Origin: Rhodobiaceae bacterium
GTDB lineage: Bacteria > Pseudomonadota > Alphaproteobacteria > Puniceispirillales > Puniceispirillaceae
NCBI GenBank assembly: GCA_018624035.1
Contig: JAAZUU010000002.1
Span: 1-54,963, forward strand
Direction: 5' to 3'
DNA length: 54,963 nucleotides
Shown here piece after piece: positions 40,438 through 50,805 of this stretch (position 1 is the stretch's first letter; every line of letters starts with the position of its first letter). The position numbers and the translations under genes are program-made. Below the pieces are notes generated by a model. It worked only from the letters and a program-made list of their open reading frames with translations. It ran no database searches and was not told where the DNA came from.

Positions 40438-41550
40438 TCAGTCCTGGATGAAATGCTTGGCCAGACGAAGACCCTGGGACTGGTAGTTCGACCCTGAGCC
40501 GCTGGCACCATAAAGGCTGTCCGGCACCGCCGCCATCGGCTCATAGACAAGACGACAGACCGTCTGGCCCTCCTCGATGAGGAACGGCACATCATGCGAG
40601 CGCACCTCGAGAACCGCGCGGGTCGCGCCGGCGCCAAGCTCCGCCATCCCGAATCCGGGATCGAAGAAGCCGGCATAATGCGCGCGGAATTCGCCCACGC
40701 GGGTATCATAGGCCCGCATCTCGGCCGCATGGTCGCGCGGCACGGTGACAAATTCGCGGCTTGCCAGAATGTAGAATTCATCGGGATGCAGCACCAGCCC
40801 GCCAGCCACAAGGTCAGCCGCCGTCAGGCGTTCCCAGAAGGCGTCAACCTCACAGCTTGCCGGCGCGTCGATATCGATCAGCCCGGCATGTTTGCGCGCG
40901 CGCCAGCCGATGATGCCGTCGGCCGCTGTCGCTGTCAGATTGACGCCAAGCGCCACGCCGTCGCGGATGTCGACATCATCCGCCCCGCGTACCAGCCCGA
41001 CGTCACGTTGCAGGGCGATCATCGCGGCGTCCGACAGGGCTGCCGGCCCGCGCCGCAGGCGAAGCTGCGACAGACATGATCCGGGGCGCACCAGAACCGA
41101 AAAGGTCCGTGGCGAAATCTCGGCATAGAGCGGGCCTTGATAGCCGTCGGGAACGGTTTCGAACTCGGAAGCCTGATCGGCAATCAGGCGGGTGAAAATA
41201 TCAAGCCGTCCGGTCGAACTCTTCGGGTTCGCCATCGCGTTCATCCCCGTGTCGAGGCGAAGCGATTCCTGAAGCTCGACGATATAGACACAGCCACGTT
41301 CCAGAACCGCGCCACCGGTCAGGTCGATCTGGTGCATGGCCACACGGGCAAGCTTGTCCTCGACGCGCATGCCGGCGCCGGGAAGAAAGGATGACTGGAC
41401 CCGCCAGGCTCGGCTGCCAAGCCGCAGATCAAGGCTTGCCGGCTGCAGCTGCGCATCGCTGATCGCTGTGGCCGCGGCAATCATGCCGGAGTCAATGGCA
41501 TCACGAATCTCCTGCACCGGCAGGATGCCTTCATTCAAACTGGCACTCAT
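40438..41550 (-). CDS. dcd: 2'-deoxycytidine 5'-triphosphate deaminase, two-domain form
   Basis: A 370-residue protein of the long alphaproteobacterial dCTP deaminase family, about twice the E. coli Dcd. Two dUTPase-like halves are visible: the first has QPASLDLRLGSRAW and ANPKSSTGRLDIF, the second VGEFRAHYAGFFDPGFGMAE and VPFLIEEGQTVCRLVYEPM. It supplies dUTP for thymidylate synthesis. The gene stands alone, 219 bases downstream of argD on the same strand. Confidence 0.9.
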   Translation of the reverse strand: MSASLNEGILPVQEIRDAIDSGMIAAATAISDAQLQPASLDLRLGSRAWRVQSSFLPGAGMRVEDKLARVAMHQIDLTGGAVLERGCVYIVELQESLRLDTGMNAMANPKSSTGRLDIFTRLIADQASEFETVPDGYQGPLYAEISPRTFSVLVRPGSCLSQLRLRRGPAALSDAAMIALQRDVGLVRGADDVDIRDGVALGVNLTATAADGIIGWRARKHAGLIDIDAPASCEVDAFWERLTAADLVAGGLVLHPDEFYILASREFVTVPRDHAAEMRAYDTRVGEFRAHYAGFFDPGFGMAELGAGATRAVLEVRSHDVPFLIEEGQTVCRLVYEPMAAVPDSLYGASGSGSNYQSQGLRLAKHFIQD

Positions 41551-41624
41551 TCTGGTTTACCCGTTCCTGTCCCGGCCCTGATGGTGGTGACCGTCACTCC
41601 GCCGCCTGTCATGCGCCGTTTCCT

Positions 41625-42500
41625 TCAACTCTTCAGCCGATAGCCGGATTTCAGCACACGGTAGCACAGCCATCCCAGAACGCCATTCACAACGACAAGA
41701 CAGACCAGACCGGTGGCGACGGGTCGGTCGGCGATTCCGATCAGCCCATAACGGAACCCGTCAATGGCATAGAAGAAGGGGTTCAGCGTGGCGATGGTGT
41801 CAAAGGGCGCCGGCAGCCGTTCCACCGAGTAGAAGGTGCCCGACAGGAAGGCCAGCGGCTGGATCACGAAATTTGTGATGGCGGCCATCTCGTCGAACTT
41901 GTTGGCCCAGATCCCGGCAAGGATCCCGGCAAAGGCCAGCGCCAGCGATCCGAGCACGAGAAAGGCAAAGGCGACAAGCGGCGCGGCCGGCAAGGACAAT
42001 CCACCAAAAAGACCAAGCACCAGTGCGGCGACAAGACCGACAGCAATGCCGCGCGTCATCCCGCCGGCCGCCAGCCCGAACAGAAGCTCGGCCGGGCCGA
42101 TCGGCGGCATCAGCAGATCAACGATATTGCCCTGCACCTTGGACACGACAAGCGAGGACGAGCTGTTCGCAAAGGCGTTCTGAAGCACCGTCATCATCAC
42201 CAGCCCGGGAACGAGAAAGGTGATGAAGTCGACATCACCGGCCAGTTTGGCACGATCGCCAATCGCCACCGCGAACACCATCAGAAACAGCATCGAGGTG
42301 ATCACCGGGGCGGCGACAGTCTGCATCGCCACCTTGGCGAACCGATGCACTTCGCGAAGATACAGCGTCCACAGGCCGATCCAGTTGACGCGCTCTATCC
42401 GTACCGGCCGCACCGGTGCCGGATGTGGCCTGGTCAGATGGTGAATTTCGGGATCGGCGGCCGGATCATCGGCAGGGATCGAGGAAGTCTGGTCATTCAT
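41625..42500 (-). CDS. ABC-2 type transporter permease
   Basis: A 291-residue permease with six membrane segments. PLAFLSGTFYSVERLPAPFDTIATLNPFFYAIDGFRYG-type residues (key SGTFYS, P, NP, IDG.RYG) mark the ABC-2 exporter C-terminus. The substrate could be lipid, polysaccharide or drug. No ATPase gene lies beside it here, so the partner is elsewhere. ATG 42500 is used; the upstream frame is proline-rich and not protein-like. Confidence 0.88.
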   Translation of the reverse strand: MNDQTSSIPADDPAADPEIHHLTRPHPAPVRPVRIERVNWIGLWTLYLREVHRFAKVAMQTVAAPVITSMLFLMVFAVAIGDRAKLAGDVDFITFLVPGLVMMTVLQNAFANSSSSLVVSKVQGNIVDLLMPPIGPAELLFGLAAGGMTRGIAVGLVAALVLGLFGGLSLPAAPLVAFAFLVLGSLALAFAGILAGIWANKFDEMAAITNFVIQPLAFLSGTFYSVERLPAPFDTIATLNPFFYAIDGFRYGLIGIADRPVATGLVCLVVVNGVLGWLCYRVLKSGYRLKS

Positions 42501-42619
42501 GTCGCAGAAGATAGGCCCGCCGGGATGGTTTCGCAATGTCGGCGACACCGGTTGCGGTGGTGGCGGGGGGCGCATGCGGCTGTTAGACTGCGGGACAGCC
42601 CGACAGGGAGCCGAACCCG

Positions 42620-43171
42620 ATGACCGACAGCAAGCCGGCCGCAGAACGCCGCCTGATGAACAAGGCCGTCCATTATCTCGGCCGCTACACCGCGTCCAGG
42701 CAGCGTCTTCGCGAGGTATTGCGGCGCTTTGCGGTCCGCAAGCTTGAGTCCCACGACAAGGCCGAGCTCGCCCGCGCCATCGAGGCGGTGATCGATGACT
42801 GCGTCAGGCTTGGCTATGTCGATGATTCAGCATTCGCGCTGGCCAGGGCAAGAAGCAAGCGCCGCGGCGGGCGCTCGGCGCTGGCGATCCGTCGCAGCCT
42901 GCAGGAGCATTCAATCGATCCGGATCTTGTCGATGAGGCGCTTGCCGCTGCCGACGAGGACACCAGCGACGGCGAGCTGGCGGCGGCGCTTCGTCATGCG
43001 GCCCGGCGGCGGCTTGGCCCCTTTGCCACGCGGCCCGGCGACGAGGCGACGCGGCAACGCCATCTGGCCTCGCTGGCGCGGGCCGGCTTCACACTCGGCA
43101 TCGCCCGCCGGGTGATGGATCTTGAGGATGCCGAAGCGGCCGAGCGGCTGGCCGATGAACTCCGGGTCTAG
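42620..43171 (+). CDS. recX: Regulatory protein RecX
   Basis: A 183-residue helical protein with the RecX repeats: AVHYLGRYTASRQRLREVL, LGYVDDSAFALARARSKRR, and a third repeat near the C-terminus (ARAGFTLGIARRVMDLE). RecX modulates RecA filaments. recA is not next to it here. A 13-bp tandem repeat follows its stop codon. Confidence 0.9.
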   Translation: MTDSKPAAERRLMNKAVHYLGRYTASRQRLREVLRRFAVRKLESHDKAELARAIEAVIDDCVRLGYVDDSAFALARARSKRRGGRSALAIRRSLQEHSIDPDLVDEALAAADEDTSDGELAAALRHAARRRLGPFATRPGDEATRQRHLASLARAGFTLGIARRVMDLEDAEAAERLADELRV

Positions 43172-43182
43172 ACGACACGCCT

Positions 43183-43215
43183 GCCTTGCCAGCCCGCCTT
43201 GCCAGCCCGCCTTGC
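43183..43215. repeat. 13-bp tandem repeat after recX
   Basis: gccttgccagccc occurs twice in a row at 43183-43208 and a third partial copy begins at 43209. It starts 11 bases after the recX stop. Confidence 0.75.
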
Positions 43216-43328
43216 GATGCGTCATGCCATCAGTCTAAAATACCGGCCAGATTTCAACAGCCGTTCCGGATGTTGCACGACATGGGGATCATGCGTGACG
43301 GGCGGCACGCCGGGTAGGAGGACTATCG

Positions 43329-45269
<1,941 letters not shown>

Positions 45270-45308
45270 CGGCTTCCTCGCCGAATGGTGGACCGGCGGC
45301 GGTGTCCG

Positions 45309-45914
45309 TCACCGGATCTGCAGCTCGTTCGCCCGGCAGACAGCGTGAAGCCGGTTGCGCGCGCCAAGCTTGCCGCGCAGGCTCTTGATGTGATGTTTCA
45401 CCGTGACCTCGCTGACTGACAGCGACTTGGCGATGTCACGGTTGCTGAGCCCGCCGCGCAGGCCGGCCAGCACATCATGTTCGCGCCGCGTCAGCTCGAT
45501 CGACAAGGGTGGCGGCAGATTCATCATATCAACGGGAAAATGGCGCTCACCGGCGGCCAGTAGGCGAAGCGCCCCCAGAAACGCAGCGGGGCCGAGATTA
45601 TAGGGCAGAAAACCGGATGCCCCGGCCGCCGTGAGATCGGCAACAGACATCATGTCGGGGCGCGAATCCATCACCGCGACGGGCACGCGGTGGCGGCAAT
45701 CCCGGCGAAACTGCCGCAGGCCCCGGAGGCCCCGCATGTCCGGCATCTGCAGGTCCAGCGCCACCACGGCCAGATCCTGCGCCTCATTCGCCAGCGCCAG
45801 CGCCTCGGCAAGGCTCGCGGCGGTCATCATGACAGGGCCGGGATCTGACGTCGCCAGATGGTTCTGCGCGAAGTCGCGGCTAAGGCTGTTTTCAAAGGCC
45901 AGCAGAATGCGCAT
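45309..45914 (-). CDS. LuxR/NarL-type regulator with degenerate receiver
   Basis: A 201-residue protein. The N-terminal receiver-like domain keeps the likely phosphoacceptor in VVALDLQMPDMRG near residue 54, but the usual Thr/Ser is Asp (VAVMDSRPD) and the usual Lys region reads GFLPYNLGP. The C-terminal LuxR HTH is intact: LTRREHDVLAGLRGGLSNRD then VSEVTVKHHIKSLRGKLG. No histidine kinase gene is adjacent. An inverted repeat and a 13-bp tandem repeat lie upstream, so autoregulation is possible. Confidence 0.85.
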   Translation of the reverse strand: MRILLAFENSLSRDFAQNHLATSDPGPVMMTAASLAEALALANEAQDLAVVALDLQMPDMRGLRGLRQFRRDCRHRVPVAVMDSRPDMMSVADLTAAGASGFLPYNLGPAAFLGALRLLAAGERHFPVDMMNLPPPLSIELTRREHDVLAGLRGGLSNRDIAKSLSVSEVTVKHHIKSLRGKLGARNRLHAVCRANELQIR

Positions 45915-45938
45915 CCCTACCCCCTGTTCGGATATCGG

Positions 45939-45964
45939 CGCTCAAAGAGTCCGCTCAAAGAGTC
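45939..45964. repeat. Perfect 13-bp tandem duplication upstream of the LuxR-type gene
   Basis: cgctcaaagagtc occurs twice in a row with no mismatch, 25 bases upstream of the regulator's start codon. Confidence 0.85.
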
Positions 45965-45965
45965 C

Positions 45966-46005
45966 GAGTGATCAAAATGAATGATATTTGAGTATCATTT
46001 CACTC
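45966..46005. promoter_or_regulatory. Nested inverted repeat upstream of the LuxR-type gene
   Basis: Inner arms aatgata (45980-45986) and tatcatt (45993-45999) are perfect complements around six bases; outer arms gagtg (45966-45970) and cactc (46001-46005) also pair. The site is in a 295-base AT-rich region (45915-46209) with no gene. It could be an operator for the regulator; this is inference. A second palindrome, aaccttaaggtt, is at 46186-46197. Confidence 0.5.
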
Positions 46006-46209
46006 AAGCTATCCGCACAGGCCGCGATGCGCACATGATTTTTTGTAAACAAATCAACCGATAATAGTGTTTTTGCACTAGCGGCTGCTGAAGATTTCAC
46101 GGGATATTCGCACCATTAAAGTCTTGTTTGATGGCAGAAGGTACGGATTGGGCGTGGAAATTTTTCGATACTCCATGGAAATCACAACCTTAAGGTTAAA
46201 CCATCTCAG

Positions 46210-47505
46210 TTAATCGGTTGTCATCAAGTCCAGCCTTGTGGTGCGTATTCCGGCGCGGTGCGGGGCGGCAAGGAAGGGCAATTGGCCGAAAAAGGCTTCG
46301 CGCCGGTGCCCGTGATGAAGATGGGCCGCAACATGATCGCCGCGCCAGTGCAGACCGATTCCGACCTCGCGGGCCCGCGATCCCGGAATCAGGCCGGGCC
46401 CCTTCTGACGTGAAATTTCACGCGCACCGGCAAATGATAATGTCGTCGTCCTGTGTAGTGTCTTGCCAAGCCTGTATTCATATCTCCGCTGGTTCAGATC
46501 GAGCCATTGCGAGCGCACGGCAAGGTGCGAGACGCCGATTTCGGATTGCAGGTCGGCTGCGTGGGCAAAAGAGAGGCCTATTTCACCGCGACGGTGCCGC
46601 TGCGAGATGCCGAGATCGGCGCGTCCCTGCTGGAAATGGGAGTGGCCTGTTTCGGCTCCGATCCGGACCTGCCGACCGGCAGCCTGACTGTATGTCGCCA
46701 TGGCCCGCAATATACCACCCTCACCGGCATAGCCCGGTCGGCGCGGCCGCCGCCGGAACAGGGTCGTCTCAAGATCGAGGTTCCAGTCGCCACCGGCGCG
46801 ATAGAGATGTCGGACCGTCAGATTCACCCACAGATCGATGCCGCTGTCCGGCTGACCGCGAGAAACAAGAGGGCGGTCGGGATCGCACAGCGACACAAGG
46901 CGCGCGCAGAGCCCATAGAGGCGGGATCCGGGCTGCAGCCTGATTTCAACATCGCGCTGGCGGTCGACAAGCGACGGCCGGTAACCGGCGACCGCGCCTA
47001 TCAGCGCCTGCCACCGCCACGGCCCCCGACACCCGGCGCGCACGATGTCGGTTCGACGGCGATGCCCCGCTGAAAGCCGTCTGCCGCGCAGCGCGTCAAG
47101 GTGCCGGATGGCGGACTGGCAGCGAGCGGACCGCATCGCCGCGAACGCCGCGCCAAGCCGCAGATCGACCGAATCAGGGTAGAGGTCCAGTGCCGCCCTT
47201 GCGATCTGATATGCCTCGGCGGCACGGCCATCATGAAGCAGGCCTCTTGTCCGATTGAGAAACCAGGCCGCCGACATGGCGGGCAGCACCACCGAAACCT
47301 GTCGGGCGGGATCGGGCCGGGCGGGATTGAACTGGGCGGGATCGAACTGGGCAGCGCCGGACTGCAGTGGCGGACCCGCTTCCTGCGGCCGTGACATGGC
47401 CGGGCCGGGGTCTGCCCCGTTTGCCGGACGGGGGTGGGTCAGAAAGCCACAGACAAGCAATAGCATCGCCATACCGGCGAGCCGCCATACCGCCCGGATA
47501 CGCAC
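46210..47505 (-). CDS. Slam-like (DUF560) outer-membrane protein, predicted
   Basis: A 431-residue protein from GTG 47505. A signal peptide is visible (hydrophobic AGMAMLLLVCGFL, cleavage near ANG-AD). Next comes a linker of AQF-DP-type repeats made by 15-bp duplications, then a TPR-like helical part (LHDGRAAEAYQIARAALDLY, PDSVDLRLGAAFAA). The second half alternates polar/apolar strands (GIGLHWRGDHVAAHLHHGHR, FLAAPHRAGIRTTRLDLMTT) like the barrel of surface lipoprotein assembly modifiers. The Slam assignment is my reading of architecture and C-terminus, not a strong motif match. No lipoprotein substrate gene is adjacent. Confidence 0.55.
   Translation of the reverse strand: MRIRAVWRLAGMAMLLLVCGFLTHPRPANGADPGPAMSRPQEAGPPLQSGAAQFDPAQFNPARPDPARQVSVVLPAMSAAWFLNRTRGLLHDGRAAEAYQIARAALDLYPDSVDLRLGAAFAAMRSARCQSAIRHLDALRGRRLSAGHRRRTDIVRAGCRGPWRWQALIGAVAGYRPSLVDRQRDVEIRLQPGSRLYGLCARLVSLCDPDRPLVSRGQPDSGIDLWVNLTVRHLYRAGGDWNLDLETTLFRRRPRRPGYAGEGGILRAMATYSQAAGRQVRIGAETGHSHFQQGRADLGISQRHRRGEIGLSFAHAADLQSEIGVSHLAVRSQWLDLNQRRYEYRLGKTLHRTTTLSFAGAREISRQKGPGLIPGSRAREVGIGLHWRGDHVAAHLHHGHRREAFFGQLPFLAAPHRAGIRTTRLDLMTTD
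47301..47360. repeat. 15-bp tandem units in the Slam-like gene linker
   Basis: gtcgggcgggatcgg, gccgggcgggattga, actgggcgggatcga and actgggcagcgccgg: four consecutive 15-base units. On the coding strand they give the AAQFDPAQFNPARPDPARQ-type linker right after the signal peptide. Confidence 0.85.
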
Positions 47506-47625
47506 ATGCCTCCCCTATGCGGATAATGATCCGAAAGCATGATGCCCCGGGTTAATCCCGGATTGCGCGAAAAACCTGCTGGTGGTTGGCCAGTCAGACA
47601 TCGGCAGGGCGGGGGTTGACGTGAG

Positions 47626-48243
47626 CTAGAGAAGCCTTGCCAGCTTTTCGACGGTGAATTCCGGCGGCTCGTTGAAAGTGATGGTGCCGGTGAAGGCGCC
47701 GGTCCGATCGTAAAGATAGACGGTGGCGGTATGGTCGAACAACACCACACCATCCTCTTCCTCGACGCGCTTTGCATAGACCCCGAAGGCCCGGTGCGCA
47801 TCGGCAAGCTGTCCGGCCTTGCCGGTCAGGCCGGTGACCGGCAGGTCGAACAGCGACAGATAGGCGGCAAGCTGTTCCGGCGTGTCACGCTCGGCATCGA
47901 CGGTTATGAAGATGGTCTGTAGCGCCTGCGCATCACCACCGCGCGCCGCCACCTCGTCAAGCGAGCTGGCAAGCAGGGTCAGCGTCATCGGGCAGACATC
48001 CGGACAGTAGGTATATCCAAAAAACAGCGCCACCGGCGCGCCGGCGAAATCGACATTGCCCCGCATTGTGCCGGTCTGATCAACTAGCTCGAAGGCCTGA
48101 TCCTGAAAATTTCCAAACCCGGCATCCATCTGCCGGGCCTGCCGTTCGGCCAGCCAGAACACGCCCCCGGCAAGGAGGCAAAATCCGATGACGGCGGCGA
48201 TGACAATCCGGCGGCCACCGTTTTTTCGCGCAGCATGTCCCAT
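47626..48243 (-). CDS. SCO1/SenC-type copper chaperone
   Basis: A 205-residue thioredoxin-fold protein with an N-terminal membrane anchor (IVIAAVIGFCLLAGGVFWLA). The copper-binding CPDVCP motif near residue 83 and a distal His in LFDHTATVYLYD are those of Sco proteins, which deliver copper to the CuA site of cytochrome c oxidase. ATG 48243 is chosen; upstream codons are not protein-like. This fits with ctaA earlier in the window. Confidence 0.93.
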   Translation of the reverse strand: MGHAARKNGGRRIVIAAVIGFCLLAGGVFWLAERQARQMDAGFGNFQDQAFELVDQTGTMRGNVDFAGAPVALFFGYTYCPDVCPMTLTLLASSLDEVAARGGDAQALQTIFITVDAERDTPEQLAAYLSLFDLPVTGLTGKAGQLADAHRAFGVYAKRVEEEDGVVLFDHTATVYLYDRTGAFTGTITFNEPPEFTVEKLARLL

Positions 48244-48340
48244 GGCGCGTGGTTTAGTGCCTGCCTCGGCCCGGCGCAACCGGAAATCGAGGCGGACAGG
48301 GGAGGGCCGGCCCATTCCTGTCCTGTTCCCGCCACATCCT

Positions 48341-48376
48341 GATCCCGGATCCGATCCCTGATCCGATCCCGGGCAC
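48341..48376. repeat. 12-bp tandem units between the Sco gene and yggT
   Basis: gatcccggatcc, gatccctgatcc and gatcccgggcac are three consecutive 12-base units in the divergent intergenic region. Confidence 0.75.
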
Positions 48377-48420
48377 ATCCTTGTCATTGAATCGGCATGG
48401 CCAGTGCGTGTAGTCTGCGC

Positions 48421-48452
48421 GACAAGCAGACAGACAGGCAGACAGGCAGACA
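48421..48452. repeat. 8-bp tandem units just upstream of yggT
   Basis: gacaagca, gacagaca, ggcagaca, ggcagaca: four 8-base units ending 17 bases before the yggT start. It is the second array in the same 226-base intergenic region (48244-48469), which also has to hold the divergent promoters. Confidence 0.7.
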
Positions 48453-48469
48453 AGCCCGGACAGGATCGC

Positions 48470-48757
48470 ATGACCGCTCTCATCATTCTCATCGACCAGA
48501 TCGTCAATCTCTATATCTGGACGATGGTGGCCTATATCATCATCACCTGGCTGATCGCCTTCAAGATCGTGAATCCATGGCAGCCCTTTGTTCGCATGGC
48601 GCTGACATTTCTTGGCCGCATCCATGAACCGCTGATGAGCCTGGTGCGCCGCGTGCTGCCGGATCTTGGCGGCATCGATGTCAGCCCGATCATCCTTCTT
48701 CTGGCGGTGCAGTTCCTGCGCAATCTTGTCATCGGCCTTCTCGCCGGACCGACCTGA
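48470..48757 (+). CDS. yggT: YggT family membrane protein
   Basis: A 95-residue protein with two membrane segments: one at the N-terminus ([18 protein letters not shown]) and one near the end ([18 protein letters not shown]). [25 protein letters not shown] is the conserved loop of the family, whose role in the envelope is poorly defined. ATG 48470 gives the canonical length. folD follows 134 bases downstream in the same direction. Confidence 0.9.
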   Translation: MTALIILIDQIVNLYIWTMVAYIIITWLIAFKIVNPWQPFVRMALTFLGRIHEPLMSLVRRVLPDLGGIDVSPIILLLAVQFLRNLVIGLLAGPT

Positions 48758-48890
48758 CAGAGCCCGGCCGCGTCCGGCATGTCGCCTCGGGCGAACAAAA
48801 CGGCGTATACCCGGCGGGACAATCCGCAGCGCCGCCGCACAATGCGAACGTGCCGGGTTCAGTGGGGCACCGGATAATGTGGGGGATATC

Positions 48891-49817
48891 ATGACACAGA
48901 CAGGAGCCACGCAGGCACCGACAACCGGCGCCGCGGTGATTGACGGCAAGGCCTTTTCCGACCGGCTGGTGACGCGCGTCGCCGATGCCGCATCCGCATT
49001 GGCCGCCCGGATCGGCCGGGCACCGGCGCTGGCGGTGGTACTGGTCGGCGACAATCCGGCAAGCGCCGTCTATGTGCGCAACAAGATCGAACGCACAACT
49101 GCCGCCGGCATGCGCTCCATCGAAAGACGTCTTGACGCGACAACCGGTCAGGACGAGCTTCTGGCCATCATCGACGAGCTGAATGCGGATGACGGTGTCG
49201 ACGGCATCCTCGTACAGCTTCCGCTGCCGCCGCAGATCGACGAGGCCGCGGTGATCAACGCCATCTCGCCTGACAAGGATGTCGACGGCTTTCACGTGGT
49301 GAATGCCGGGCGACTTGCCACCGGCCAGGACGCGCTTGTTCCCTGCACGCCCTATGGCTGCCTGATGCTGTTGCAGGATCATCTTGGCGATTTGTCCGGC
49401 CTGAACGCGGTTGTTGTCGGCCGTTCCAACATCGTCGGCAAGCCGATGGCCCAGCTGCTTGTGCAGCAAAGCTGTACGGTGACCATCGCACATTCGCGAA
49501 CGCGCGATCTGCAGGCTGTCTGCGCCGCCGCCGATATCCTGGTTGCGGCGGTCGGCCGGCCGGAGATGATCACCGGCGATTTCATCAAGCCGGGGGCGAC
49601 GGTCATTGATGTCGGGATCAACCGGGTGCCGGCGCCGGAGCGCGGCGAAGGGAAATTCCGGCTTACCGGCGATGTGGATTTCGCCAGCGCCGCGGCTGTT
49701 GCCGGCGCCATCACGCCGGTGCCGGGCGGCGTCGGTCCGATGACCATTGCCTGCCTTCTTCGCAACACGCTGGTTGCCGCCGCGCGACGCTTTGACGCCG
49801 AGCTCGCCGATCTCTAG
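48891..49817 (+). CDS. folD: Methylenetetrahydrofolate dehydrogenase / cyclohydrolase
   Basis: A 308-residue bifunctional folate enzyme that interconverts methylene- and formyl-tetrahydrofolate with NADP. The catalytic lysine is in [14 protein letters not shown], with [12 protein letters not shown], and the NADP site [27 protein letters not shown] closes the family signature. ATG 48891 is used; the longer frame upstream overlaps yggT in another phase and is not FolD-like. Together with folE it supports one-carbon supply. Confidence 0.97.
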   Translation: MTQTGATQAPTTGAAVIDGKAFSDRLVTRVADAASALAARIGRAPALAVVLVGDNPASAVYVRNKIERTTAAGMRSIERRLDATTGQDELLAIIDELNADDGVDGILVQLPLPPQIDEAAVINAISPDKDVDGFHVVNAGRLATGQDALVPCTPYGCLMLLQDHLGDLSGLNAVVVGRSNIVGKPMAQLLVQQSCTVTIAHSRTRDLQAVCAAADILVAAVGRPEMITGDFIKPGATVIDVGINRVPAPERGEGKFRLTGDVDFASAAAVAGAITPVPGGVGPMTIACLLRNTLVAAARRFDAELADL

Positions 49818-49892
49818 CTTTTTGCCGCGTGGCATCCTATTTATCAGGCATCAGCGCGTGCACCCATCCCCTTCACAAGGCAGCCCTCTTCC

Positions 49893-50093
49893 ATGGCCGC
49901 AGACAAGTTCATCCTCATTGCCGCGCTCGGCATCGTCGCCGCGATCCTGTTCTGGGGTGTGATCACGATGGCGCGTGGTGGTGAATACAACGTCAAGAAT
50001 TCCAACCGGATCATGCGGTATCGGATCGTCTTCCAGGCGGTCGCGCTGGCCCTGATCCTGATCCTGATGTGGTTCCGGCAGGCCAGCAGCTAG
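49893..50093 (+). CDS. HIG1 domain twin-transmembrane protein
   Basis: A 66-residue protein with two membrane segments (FILIAALGIVAAILFWGVIT and FQAVALALILILMWF) separated by a basic loop GGEYNVKNSNRIMRYRI. This matches the HIG1 domain found in Alphaproteobacteria and in mitochondrial Rcf1, which associates with cytochrome c oxidase. It ends 44 bases before the adenosyltransferase gene, an arrangement seen in other Alphaproteobacteria. Confidence 0.85.
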   Translation: MAADKFILIAALGIVAAILFWGVITMARGGEYNVKNSNRIMRYRIVFQAVALALILILMWFRQASS

Positions 50094-50137
50094 GCCAGCC
50101 GCGAAACCGCGGACGTCCACAGGAGACGCCTCCCACA

Positions 50138-50707
50138 ATGGTGAAACTGAACAAGATCTATACCCGTACCGGCGATGATGGCGAGACAAGCCTTGTCGAC
50201 GGGCGCCGCGTCGCCAAATCATCACGCCGGCCAAGCGCGTTCGGCGAGGTTGACGAGGCCAATTCGGTGATCGGGCTGGCGCGGCTTCATTGCGAGGATG
50301 ACGCCGACGCCGACGCCATGCTTGGTCGCATCCAGAATGATCTGTTCGATCTTGGTGCCGACCTCGCCACGCCGGAAAGCGATACGCCGGCACTGCGAAT
50401 CACCGACGAGCAGGTGGCGCGCCTCGAGTCCGAAATCGACCGGCTGAACACATCATTGAAGCCGCTGACATCCTTCATCCTGCCGGGCGGGTCACCAGCG
50501 TCGGCATGGCTTCATCTAGGCCGCACGGTGGTACGCCGGGCCGAGCGCCGGATGACCGAACTGGCGTCCGAGGAAGTGGTCAATGAGGCGGCGATGCGGT
50601 ACATCAACAGGCTGTCGGATCATCTGTTCGTGTTGGCCCGGACTCTCAACACAGGTGGTGAAACCGACGTGTTGTGGCGTCCCGGACAAAATTCTGGCCA
50701 GAAATGA
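50138..50707 (+). CDS. Cob(I)yrinic acid a,c-diamide adenosyltransferase, PduO type
   Basis: A 189-residue ATP:cob(I)alamin adenosyltransferase. The ATP loop KIYTRTGDDGETSLVDGRR at the N-terminus, FGEVDEANSVIGLAR, and LGRTVVRRAERR then INRLSDHLFVLAR are the PduO signature blocks. It makes adenosylcobalamin or its precursors, downstream of the CobST step. ATG 50138 has aggag upstream; the frame open further up is not conserved. Confidence 0.95.
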   Translation: MVKLNKIYTRTGDDGETSLVDGRRVAKSSRRPSAFGEVDEANSVIGLARLHCEDDADADAMLGRIQNDLFDLGADLATPESDTPALRITDEQVARLESEIDRLNTSLKPLTSFILPGGSPASAWLHLGRTVVRRAERRMTELASEEVVNEAAMRYINRLSDHLFVLARTLNTGGETDVLWRPGQNSGQK

Positions 50708-50805
50708 GCAAGTTTTTCCCTGTTCGGGGTATTATTCCAGACAGAGAGACATTTTGAACACAGGCTGTGTGATCTCTCGTAATCTCTCTTTGCAAGGAGT
50801 GACAG

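Noticed and set aside
50708-50805. Cobalamin or other riboswitch between the adenosyltransferase gene and etfB
   Set aside because: The region is 98 bases with only a weak agagag/ctctct pairing and no B12-box-like sequence.
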